DNA of 7,881 nt from assembly GCA_902790885.1 (NCBI GenBank), contig CADATR010000077.1, positions 1 through 7,881 of the forward strand, read 5' to 3'. Shown here piece after piece: positions 1 to 5,247 of this stretch. Under the pieces are notes generated by a model that was given only the letters and a program-made list of their open reading frames with translations, ran no database searches and was not told the DNA's origin. This DNA is from an uncultured Eubacteriales bacterium (GTDB lineage: Bacteria; Bacillota_A; Clostridia; Peptostreptococcales; Anaerovoracaceae). The position numbers were made by a program, and so were the translations under genes. How positions within the stretch are numbered: the first letter of the stretch is position 1; each line of letters starts with the position of its first letter.

Positions 1-1
1 G

Positions 2-106
2 AAGGCATTCACTGTCATAGAAACTGACAGCACCATTTCGGAAGAGCTGAAGGAAAAGATCCTTCAGTACGAGACCGTCACAAGCGTAGATCTGATCGAG
101 ATATAA
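2..106 (+). CDS. sdaAB: L-serine dehydratase, iron-sulfur-dependent, beta subunit (3' end only)
   Basis: Only the last 34 codons are in the window. They read as the end of an ACT-type domain (AFTVIETDSTISEELKEKIL, then a short strand ending DLIEI before TAA). The beta subunit of two-subunit, [4Fe-4S] L-serine dehydratases of Gram-positive bacteria ends in such an ACT domain. The alpha-subunit gene follows after 11 nt, which is the usual sdaAB-sdaAA order. The enzyme deaminates L-serine to pyruvate and ammonia in the cytoplasm. The identification rests more on the neighbour than on this short fragment; alone it would only be called an ACT-like C-terminus. Confidence 0.82.
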   Translation, partial: KAFTVIETDSTISEELKEKILQYETVTSVDLIEI

Positions 107-112
107 AGGAGG
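106..112 (+). promoter_or_regulatory. Ribosome binding site of sdaAA
   Basis: AAGGAGG, a near-perfect Shine-Dalgarno sequence, begins on the last base of the sdaAB stop codon and lies 5 nt before the ATG at 118. It fixes the sdaAA start and suggests tight co-expression of the two subunits. Confidence 0.9.
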
Positions 113-117
113 CACAT

Positions 118-1017
118 ATGGATTGGGATTTCAAAAACGCGAAAGAACTTCTAAGGATGTGCAGCGAAAATAACATGCCCATCTCCGAGGTTATGCTGAG
201 GAGAGAGATGCAGCTTGGCGAGAACCGCAGGGATGTAATACTCACCAGGATCGACGAGAACCTCCGCATAATGAGCAACGCGGTAGACCGTCCTATAGCC
301 GAGCCAGTAAAATCGATGGGCGGCCTTATAGGCGGCGAGGCGGCGAAGCTGAGCAAACTCGACGGATCGAAGGCGGTCTGCGGGCCGGTCATCCACAAGG
401 CGATAATAAACGCGCTCGCGGTAGCTGAAACGAACGCGAGCATGGGCGTCATAGTCGCGGCTCCTACGGCTGGCTCGGCGGGAGTCCTGCCGGCCGTGCT
501 GATGTCGCTTTACGAGTGCTGTGACATAAGCATGGACGCAATGAGAAGCGGGCTGATAAACGCCGGCGCGATAGGATATATCATTACGAAAAACGGTTCG
601 GTGGCTGGAGCTGAAGCGGGCTGCCAGGCGGAGGTCGGATCCGCGTCGGCCATGGCTGCAAGCGCTCTGGTCGAGATGCTCGGCGGAACTCCTGAGCAGT
701 GCTGTGACGCAGCGAGCGTTGCCCTGTCAAACCTGCTCGGGCTGGTATGCGACCCGGTCCGCGGCCTCGTTGAAGTGCCGTGCCAGACAAGGAACGCCAT
801 GGGCGCAGTCGGCGCATACACTTCGGCCGAGCTGGCGCTGGCAGGCGTCGGGCCTCATGTGCCGCTCGATGAGATGGTGCAGATAACGTATGACGTCGGA
901 AGGGCGCTCCCTGAGAGCCTCCGCGAAACGGCCAAAGGCGGCTGTGCTGTGGCTCCTTCGCTTTGCGCGGAATGCAGCAGAGAAGCCGCGTGGCAGAAGG
1001 CCCGCGCGCAGATGTAG
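118..1017 (+). CDS. sdaAA: L-serine dehydratase, iron-sulfur-dependent, alpha subunit
   Basis: This 299-residue protein is the catalytic alpha subunit converting L-serine to pyruvate and ammonia. Its length is normal for the separate alpha subunit. Family hallmarks are visible: APTAGSAGVLPA near residue 114, GSVAGAEAGCQAEVGSASAMAA (about 160-181), and LVCDPVRGLVEVPCQTRNA (about 209-227). The expected [4Fe-4S] ligands are C169, C211 and C222. Their spacing (42 and 11 residues) equals, from memory, that of the cluster cysteines of the Legionella single-chain enzyme. The N-terminal 60 residues are helical and charged and form the lead-in to the domain. The start is the ATG 5 nt after AAGGAGG. 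The gene is operonic with sdaAB upstream, and its stop is followed 6 nt later, in frame, by the DUF5131 gene. The enzyme should be oxygen-sensitive, as expected in an anaerobe. No missing residues were noticed. Confidence 0.95.
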   Translation: MDWDFKNAKELLRMCSENNMPISEVMLRREMQLGENRRDVILTRIDENLRIMSNAVDRPIAEPVKSMGGLIGGEAAKLSKLDGSKAVCGPVIHKAIINALAVAETNASMGVIVAAPTAGSAGVLPAVLMSLYECCDISMDAMRSGLINAGAIGYIITKNGSVAGAEAGCQAEVGSASAMAASALVEMLGGTPEQCCDAASVALSNLLGLVCDPVRGLVEVPCQTRNAMGAVGAYTSAELALAGVGPHVPLDEMVQITYDVGRALPESLRETAKGGCAVAPSLCAECSREAAWQKARAQM

Positions 1018-1023
1018 ACCTTT

Positions 1024-1902
1024 ATGCACGATATTTGGAACCCGTGGCACGGATGTGTCAAATGCAGCGAAGGCTGTGAAAACTGCTACATGTATTACCT
1101 TGACGACATGCGCGATAAGAAGGGATCTGAGATCTATCTTACCTCGAATGTCAAATACCCCCTGTCCAGAAACAGGAGCGGCAGCTACAAGATACAGAGC
1201 GGCGAAAAGATAAGCGTCTGCATGACCTCCGACTTCTTCCTCGAGGAAGCGGACCAGTGGCGCGGCGAGGCCTGGAGCATAATGCGCATGAGGAGCGATG
1301 TGATCTTCATCCTCGTCACCAAAAGGCCGCAGCGCATTGCCGAATGCCTCCCTTCAGACTGGGGAGACGGATGGGACAACATCTTCCTGAACGTGACGAC
1401 CGAGAACCAGAAGCGGGCCGATGAGCGGCTCCCGATACTGCTCGATCTTCCTTTCAGGCACAAAGGCGTTTATGTGGCGCCCATACTCGGGCCGGTGAAG
1501 CTCGGCAGCTATCTCGACAGTGGTCAGATAGAGCAGGTGGTATGCGGCGGGGAAAACTACGGCGGAAGAAGGCCCTGCAATTTCGACTGGGTGAAGTCCC
1601 TGCGCGAGGAGTGCGAGTCGAGAGACATCACGTTCTGCTTCATGGAGACAGGCACGGTGTTCATAAAAGACGGAAAGCGGTATACGCTGAACGGCAAGCG
1701 CCTGCAGACCAGCCAGGCTCTGAAGTCCGGCATGAACTATCAGGGGAGGCCGATGCATTTCGACCTTGTTGACAGCTGGGGACTGCCGGTGCCAGAGGAG
1801 CTGCTGTACGTGAAGCACTACTGCGACAACTGCAGGGAGTGTGCCATGAAGCTGATATGCAACGGCTGCAGCGACTGCGGAAGATGCAGGGACAACAAAT
1901 GA
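1024..1902 (+). CDS. DUF5131 (phage Gp37/Gp68-like) cysteine-motif protein with Cys-rich C-terminal tail
   Basis: This 292-residue protein starts with WNPWHGCVKCSEGCENCY (residues 5-22), the DUF5131 (Gp37/Gp68) signature. It carries the usual C-x6-C-x2-C at C11, C18 and C21, plus an extra C14. Further family blocks are CMTSDFFLEEADQW (about 67-80), TKRPQR, WGDGWDN, TENQKRADERLP and the VVCGGEN strand. The family is proposed to be radical-SAM-like with an iron-sulfur cluster, but its reaction is unknown. After the conserved core, about the last 55 residues end in seven cysteines, C267, C270, C273, C279, C282, C285 and C288 (CX2CX2CX5CX2CX2CX2C), suggesting an extra metal site. The only possible start is ATG 1024: the sdaAA stop lies in the same frame nine bases upstream and the signature begins at residue 5. 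No proper ribosome site precedes it, so translation is probably coupled to sdaAA. The usual three-Cys-motif partner (TcmP) is not next to it here. Confidence 0.85.
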   Translation: MHDIWNPWHGCVKCSEGCENCYMYYLDDMRDKKGSEIYLTSNVKYPLSRNRSGSYKIQSGEKISVCMTSDFFLEEADQWRGEAWSIMRMRSDVIFILVTKRPQRIAECLPSDWGDGWDNIFLNVTTENQKRADERLPILLDLPFRHKGVYVAPILGPVKLGSYLDSGQIEQVVCGGENYGGRRPCNFDWVKSLREECESRDITFCFMETGTVFIKDGKRYTLNGKRLQTSQALKSGMNYQGRPMHFDLVDSWGLPVPEELLYVKHYCDNCRECAMKLICNGCSDCGRCRDNK

Positions 1903-1923
1903 ATCCGACGAACAGACGAATCG

Positions 1924-1960
1924 GATGAAACAGATAAAACAGATAAAACTGATAAAACGG
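1924..1960 (+). repeat. 9-bp tandem repeat, four units
   Basis: Four consecutive 9-mers read GATGAAACA, GATAAAACA, GATAAAACT and GATAAAACG, then a fifth start (GATAC) enters the terminator stem. The repeat lies between the DUF5131 stop and the terminator. Related 9-mer spacing extends weakly back to about 1903. Purine-rich and A-rich, it provides an A-rich approach to the hairpin. Confidence 0.75.
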
Positions 1961-1995
1961 ATACACGGCCGGTGCGCCGTGTATTTTCTTGTTTT
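1961..1995 (+). terminator. Rho-independent terminator after the sda-DUF5131 operon
   Basis: A perfect 9-bp stem, ATACACGGC (1961-1969) with GCCGTGTAT (1976-1984), encloses a 6-nt loop. It is followed by a T-rich run (TTTCTTGTTTT). It sits about 60 nt after the DUF5131 stop and separates the serine dehydratase operon from the metal transporter operon. Confidence 0.88.
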
Positions 1996-2018
1996 ATATT
2001 GAATTTTCATCCCCCGGC

Positions 2019-2034
2019 GGGGCTTGTGAGCCCC
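2019..2034. promoter_or_regulatory. Palindrome over the cbiM -35 element (possible operator)
   Basis: GGGGCT (2019-2024) and AGCCCC (2029-2034) form a perfect 6-bp inverted repeat around TGTG, with the -35 hexamer TTGTGA at its centre. A C5 run at 2011-2015 could pair with the same G4 instead. Operator function is inferred only from position. Confidence 0.45.
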
Positions 2035-2052
2035 GAAAACTGCAAATATAAT
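2024..2052 (+). promoter_or_regulatory. Sigma-A-type promoter of the Co/Ni transporter operon
   Basis: TTGTGA (2024-2029) and a perfect TATAAT (2047-2052) are separated by 17 nt, the ideal spacing. Transcription should start near 2059, about 26 nt before the cbiM ATG. That leaves no room for a riboswitch in the leader. The -35 lies in one palindrome (2019-2034) and the -10 in another (2039-2058), so repressor control is plausible. Confidence 0.8.
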
Positions 2053-2058
2053 TTCAGT
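2039..2058. promoter_or_regulatory. Imperfect 20-bp palindrome over the cbiM -10 element (possible operator)
   Basis: ACTGCAAATATAATTTCAGT is symmetric at 8 of 10 base pairs and contains the TATAAT box. An AT-rich palindrome of about 20 bp over a -10 is a common repressor-site arrangement, for example for Fur-family or MerR/ArsR-type metal sensors. The box matches no consensus I can name with confidence. Confidence 0.45.
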
Positions 2059-2084
2059 GTAGAAAAGATAAAGGGGGCATATTT

Positions 2085-3140
2085 ATGCATATGGCAGATG
2101 CTTTGCTGGCTCCTGCAGTGGCGGCAACGATGTATGCCGCGACCGCGACAGCAGCCGGCGTTTCGATCCACAAACTCAAAAAAGATGATGAACCGTCAAA
2201 GCTTCCGGTGATGGCGGTAACGTCCGCGCTCGTATTCGCGGGCCAGATGATAAACTATACGATCCCGGGCACCGGATCCTCGGGGCATATGTGCGGAGGA
2301 ATGCTGCTTTCGGCCTTGCTTGGGCCGTACGCCGGTTTCCTGTCCATGATAGTGATACTGGCGATCCAATGCTTATTCTTCGCCGACGGGGGACTGATGG
2401 CCCTGGGAGCCAATTGCTGGAACATGGCTTTCTACGGGTGCTTCGTCGGCTACTTCCTGATCTGGCGTCCGATAATGAACGGCAAGTCGTTCGGCGAGGG
2501 CAAAAGCGCGGAAAGGGCGCGCATAATAGCCGCCTCGATACTGGGCTGCGTGATCACCCTGCAGCTGGGCGCATTCTCCGTGGTGCTTGAGACCAGCCTG
2601 TCGGGGATAACTGAGCTGCCGTTTGGAGCCTTCTGCGCGCTGATGCAGCCTATCCACCTGGCGATCGGACTTGTAGAGGGACTCATCACAGCAGCCGTGC
2701 TCGTATTCGTCCACGACTCCCGTCCGGAGCTTCTGTCGGGAGTTGAGCTCAGCGAGGGCGAGACCGCAAAGCGCTCACTCAAGTCAGTTGTCGCAGTGAT
2801 GGCAGCAGTCGCACTCGTTGTCGGAGGAGGACTGAGCCTCATGGCAAGCTCTAATCCGGACGGCCTCGAATGGGCTCTCTTCGGAAATGCGGACGGCGGA
2901 TATTCTACAAACATGGGCCTCGATGAGGAGAACTTCGGCGTGTCGAGCGGCGCCGCGGATACAGCGGAGTCAATACAGGAGAAGACATCATTCCTGCCGG
3001 ACTACGCCTTCCCGGACAGCGAATCGGCAGCCGGCACAACGGTATCCGGCATAGTCGGATCAGCCATAGTGGCGGGCGCCGCAGTACTGATCTGCCTGAT
3101 CGGCGGTTTCTTCAGAAAAAGGAAAGTCAAAACAGAATAG
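2085..3140 (+). CDS. cbiM: ECF transporter Co/Ni substrate-binding subunit CbiM/NikM fused to a PDGLE (NikN-like) domain
   Basis: This 351-residue membrane protein is the substrate-specific S component of an energy-coupling-factor transporter for cobalt or nickel. It begins MHMADALLAP; the N-terminal Met-His pair is the metal ligand of the family and fixes the start at 2085 rather than the in-frame ATG at 2091. GTGSSGHMCGG (about 62-72) is the conserved metal loop, with H68 the probable third ligand, next to His67 of NikM by my recall. Residues 1 to about 215 form the CbiM core of hydrophobic helices. After a charged linker, a helix near 230-252, the SSNPDGLEW motif (P258-E262) and a last helix near 322-343 before FRKRKVKTE form a PDGLE domain. 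This replaces the separate CbiN/NikN. AAGGGGGC (2071-2078) is the ribosome site. Co and Ni cannot be told apart from sequence; the PDGLE fusion leans towards NikMN-type systems. Confidence 0.92.
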   Translation: MHMADALLAPAVAATMYAATATAAGVSIHKLKKDDEPSKLPVMAVTSALVFAGQMINYTIPGTGSSGHMCGGMLLSALLGPYAGFLSMIVILAIQCLFFADGGLMALGANCWNMAFYGCFVGYFLIWRPIMNGKSFGEGKSAERARIIAASILGCVITLQLGAFSVVLETSLSGITELPFGAFCALMQPIHLAIGLVEGLITAAVLVFVHDSRPELLSGVELSEGETAKRSLKSVVAVMAAVALVVGGGLSLMASSNPDGLEWALFGNADGGYSTNMGLDEENFGVSSGAADTAESIQEKTSFLPDYAFPDSESAAGTTVSGIVGSAIVAGAAVLICLIGGFFRKRKVKTE

Positions 3141-3155
3141 ACCATACTTCTTATC

Positions 3156-3208
3156 TCTCTCGGAATATGGTATAAATTGGAGGGCATCATCAAATGCCCT
3201 CTATTTCT
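3156..3208 (+). promoter_or_regulatory. Possible internal promoter and hairpin between cbiM and cbiQ
   Basis: TGG-TATAAA (3168-3176) resembles an extended -10 element; no good -35 is seen. Just after it an 8-bp perfect stem, GAGGGCAT (3180-3187) with ATGCCCTC (3194-3201), has a 6-nt loop and a weak T-rich tail (TATTTCTT). The hairpin could act as a partial terminator that lowers cbiQ-cbiO expression relative to cbiM, or as an mRNA processing or stabilising element. A start from the proposed promoter would fall inside the stem, so both uses together are unlikely. Confidence 0.4.
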
Positions 3209-3235
3209 TAGAAAAGGTAAAAGGTTCTACTGCGA

Positions 3236-4039
3236 ATGAATAAAATGCAGAAAGCTCTGGCCGAGCTTTCAGAGATGGACGAACTGGCCGCGCGCCGTTC
3301 ACCTGTCCATTCTCTGCATCCGGGGGCCAAGCTGCTCACAACGATAATATACATCCTTGTCACACTTTCCTTTGACAAGTACGACCTCAGCGGCATCGTT
3401 CCGATGGTGCTGTGGCCTGTTTTGATGTTCAACATGAGCGGCACCAATGTGCGCACCTGCTTCTACAAGCTGCGCATAGTGCTTCCGCTCGTCATGGCAG
3501 TGGGGCTTTTCAATCCGTTTTTCGACAGGGAGATAATGATGAGCATAGGAGGCGTCGGCATATCCGGCGGCGTGATCTCCATGATAACGCTGATGCTGAA
3601 AGGCGTCTTCTGCCTCATGGCGTCGTTCCTGCTGATGGCGACTACCAAGATAGACAGCCTCTGCGCTGCGCTCAGAAAGATCCACGTTCCGGCGATCATG
3701 GTGTCGCTGCTGCAGCTGACCTACCGCTATGTCGGTGTCATGACCGAAGAGCTGGCAGTAATGACAGACGCGTATCACTTGCGCGCGCCGGGACAGAAGG
3801 GCATACATATTTCGGCCTGGGGATCCTTCCTCGGCCAGCTGCTCCTTCGGAGCATGGACCGCGCACAGGAGCTCTTCTCGAGCATGATGCTGCGAGGCTA
3901 CCACGATCATTTCCACTACGCGGACATCGACCGCTTCAAGGCGCGCGACGCCATCTTCACGGCAGGCTGCCTGCTTTTCTTCCTGCTGCTGAGGTACGGC
4001 AATATCGCCCGGCTGATCGGCGGACTGGTAGTACGTTAA
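3236..4039 (+). CDS. cbiQ: ECF transporter transmembrane (T) component CbiQ
   Basis: This 267-residue membrane protein couples the ATPase to the CbiM S component. Its N-terminal region contains SLHPGAKLL, typical of CbiQ, followed by hydrophobic segments near 33-65, 80-100, 107-135 and 240-258. The cytoplasmic coupling region has two Arg motifs: HLRAPG (181-186) and, 38 residues later, MLRGYHDHF with R220-G221. CbiQ/EcfT coupling helices normally carry an Ala-Arg-Gly motif in each, so the first is divergent here. The start is assigned to ATG 3236, with AAAAGG 11 nt upstream; a second in-frame ATG at 3245 is possible. The gene follows cbiM by 95 nt that contain a hairpin, and precedes cbiO by 138 nt. 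Those gaps are unusually wide for a cbiMQO operon. Confidence 0.92.
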   Translation: MNKMQKALAELSEMDELAARRSPVHSLHPGAKLLTTIIYILVTLSFDKYDLSGIVPMVLWPVLMFNMSGTNVRTCFYKLRIVLPLVMAVGLFNPFFDREIMMSIGGVGISGGVISMITLMLKGVFCLMASFLLMATTKIDSLCAALRKIHVPAIMVSLLQLTYRYVGVMTEELAVMTDAYHLRAPGQKGIHISAWGSFLGQLLLRSMDRAQELFSSMMLRGYHDHFHYADIDRFKARDAIFTAGCLLFFLLLRYGNIARLIGGLVVR

Positions 4040-4101
4040 AGCAAATAAGTAATCAAAAAGTAAAAGTGTCCAGCCGCGCCAGAGATGGTACGCAGCAAAA
4101 T

Positions 4102-4156
4102 GGCTCGCCGGACCGGCGCCATAAACACAAAACCACGATAGCCCGGCTGCGCCGGG
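4102..4156. repeat. Two GC-rich hairpins in the cbiQ-cbiO gap
   Basis: CGCCG (4106-4110) with CGGCG (4114-4118) makes a short stem, extendable by flanking GG/CC across a small internal loop. CCCGGC (4142-4147) with GCCGGG (4151-4156) makes a 6-bp stem with a 3-nt loop. Neither has a following T run, so they are not standard terminators. The 138-nt gap also shows no clear promoter. They could be REP-like debris or mRNA processing signals. Confidence 0.45.
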
Positions 4157-4177
4157 ACAAACTGCGGGGATATACAG

Positions 4178-4894
4178 ATGATAGAATTCCAGAATGTAAG
4201 TTTCTCATATGAAAAGGGCAAGGAAGTCCTGCACGACATGTCGTTCAGGATCGAAAAAGGAGAATCGGTAGGACTTATCGGAGCCAACGGAGCCGGCAAG
4301 TCCACCATCATGAAGCTCCTGCTCGGGCTCCTTCAGGGCGAGGGCAAGGTGCTGATCGACGGCATCGAGGTGAAGAAGGAGACGCTCGGCGAGATCCGCG
4401 CAAAGCTCGGATTCGTGCTGCAGAATTCCGACAACCAGATGTTCATGCCGACGGTCTACGAAGACATGATATTCGGGCCGCTCAATTACGGCCTGCCGCG
4501 CGACGAGGTGGACAGGCGCGTCGACGAGGTGCTGGCCCGCCTCAACCTGGAATACCTGAAACACCGCTACAACCACAAGATCTCCGGCGGCGAAAAGCGC
4601 ATGGGAGCCATTGCGACGATCCTTGCGATGGAGCCGGCGGCCATACTCATGGACGAGCCTACATCGGCCCTCGATCCATACAACCGCCGCATCGTCATCA
4701 ACACCATACGCGAGCTGGAGCAGACGAAGCTGATAGCGTCCCACGATCTCGACATGATACTCGATACCTGCGACAGGGTGATACTCATCTCGGGCGGGCG
4801 CATCGCGGCAGACGGTCCGGCAAAAGAGATACTGAGCGACCAAGAGCTCCTCGAGGCCAACCGCATGGAGCTGCCGCTCAGCCTGACGAAGTAA
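4178..4894 (+). CDS. cbiO: ECF transporter ATP-binding subunit CbiO
   Basis: This 238-residue ABC ATPase energises the Co/Ni transporter. It has a complete motif set: Walker A GANGAGKST (35-43), Q-loop glutamine Q82 in VLQNSDNQMF, ABC signature SGGEK (136-140), Walker B AAILMDEP (154-161, with D159 and E160), the D-loop SALDP, and the switch histidine H189 in ASHD. The sequence around the Q-loop (QNSDNQMF) is characteristic of the CbiO/EcfA branch. Only one ATPase gene is present, so it should act as a homodimer, as in CbiMNQO-type (group I) ECF systems. The start ATG 4178 follows GGGGA (4166-4170). The protein is cytoplasmic and bound to CbiQ. No motif is missing. Confidence 0.95.
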   Translation: MIEFQNVSFSYEKGKEVLHDMSFRIEKGESVGLIGANGAGKSTIMKLLLGLLQGEGKVLIDGIEVKKETLGEIRAKLGFVLQNSDNQMFMPTVYEDMIFGPLNYGLPRDEVDRRVDEVLARLNLEYLKHRYNHKISGGEKRMGAIATILAMEPAAILMDEPTSALDPYNRRIVINTIRELEQTKLIASHDLDMILDTCDRVILISGGRIAADGPAKEILSDQELLEANRMELPLSLTK

Positions 4895-4904
4895 TGAGTT
4901 TTGA

Positions 4905-4983
4905 TCCCTGACCGACACTCTCGGGAGCTGAAGCTCGTGTTGCCTCCTGACGGAGTCGCTTGCTTCCCGTAAATCAGGCCTGA
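4905..4983. other. Stretch with several short inverted repeats after cbiO
   Basis: Within about 75 nt after the cbiO stop there are nested complementary segments: CCTGA (4907-4911) with TCAGG (4974-4978), CGGGA (4922-4926) with TCCCG (4965-4969), GAGC-TGAA-GCTC (4925-4936), CTCC-TGAC-GGAG (4944-4955), and the perfect palindrome TCAGGCCTGA (4974-4983). Together they could fold into a small branched structure, though some pairings exclude others. No open frame of interest lies here. It may be the transcript 3' end or part of the adjacent inverted-repeat element. Confidence 0.4.
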
Positions 4984-5109
4984 AAAGGAGTTTTTTGAAT
5001 TCTTCTACATGACCTGCCGGAAATGGACGTTTCATGTAGAAATAATCCTGCCAAAAGGCCATGATTTTTTATACATTTGCGAATTCAGCTGAAAATTGGC
5101 CTGGTAACA

Positions 5110-5138
5110 CTCTTCGGAAGAGCTCTTGTCAGCTGACA
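5110..5138. repeat. Cluster of short palindromes at the centre of the inverted-repeat element
   Basis: Three overlapping palindromes occur: CTCTT-CGG-AAGAG (5110-5122), AAGAGCTCTT (5118-5127) and the perfect 12-mer TGTCAGCTGACA (5127-5138). CCTGGT (5100-5105) and ACCAGG (5171-5176) could close a stem around them. Confidence 0.55.
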
Positions 5139-5200
5139 GATGTTAAAAATGACTGTTTCGGTCGTCAGGGACCAGGATGATCAGATAATCAGTTTATTTT

Positions 5201-5247
5201 TTCTACATGAGAAGCCTGTTTTAGGCATTTCATGTAGAACTTTTTTT
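5201..5247 (+). terminator. Probable Rho-independent terminator (right hairpin of the element)
   Basis: A 10-bp perfect stem, TTCTACATGA/TCATGTAGAA, is extended inward by G-T and A-T pairs, one mismatch and GCCT/AGGC. It is followed at once by C and seven T's (5241-5247). It would stop transcripts from the cbiMQO side before the flavodoxin gene. The stem is AT-rich, and the left copy of the hairpin lacks a T run. Confidence 0.6.

Noticed and set aside
1985..2084. Cobalamin or NiCo riboswitch before cbiM
   Set aside because: A near-consensus promoter ends at 2052, leaving a leader of about 26 nt, and no riboswitch core motif is visible.
3412..4212. Plus-strand open frame of 266 codons in a second frame
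   Set aside because: It overlaps cbiQ out of frame, is rich in Arg, His and Ala, and resembles no protein; cbiQ is the real gene.
4205..5062. Minus-strand open frame of 285 codons
   Set aside because: It lies antisense over cbiO, which has all ABC motifs; its sequence is low-complexity and rich in His, Arg and Val, and it reads through the intergenic repeat.
5003..5239. CRISPR array
   Set aside because: Only two palindromic repeats 198 bp apart, with no regular spacer series and no cas genes nearby.
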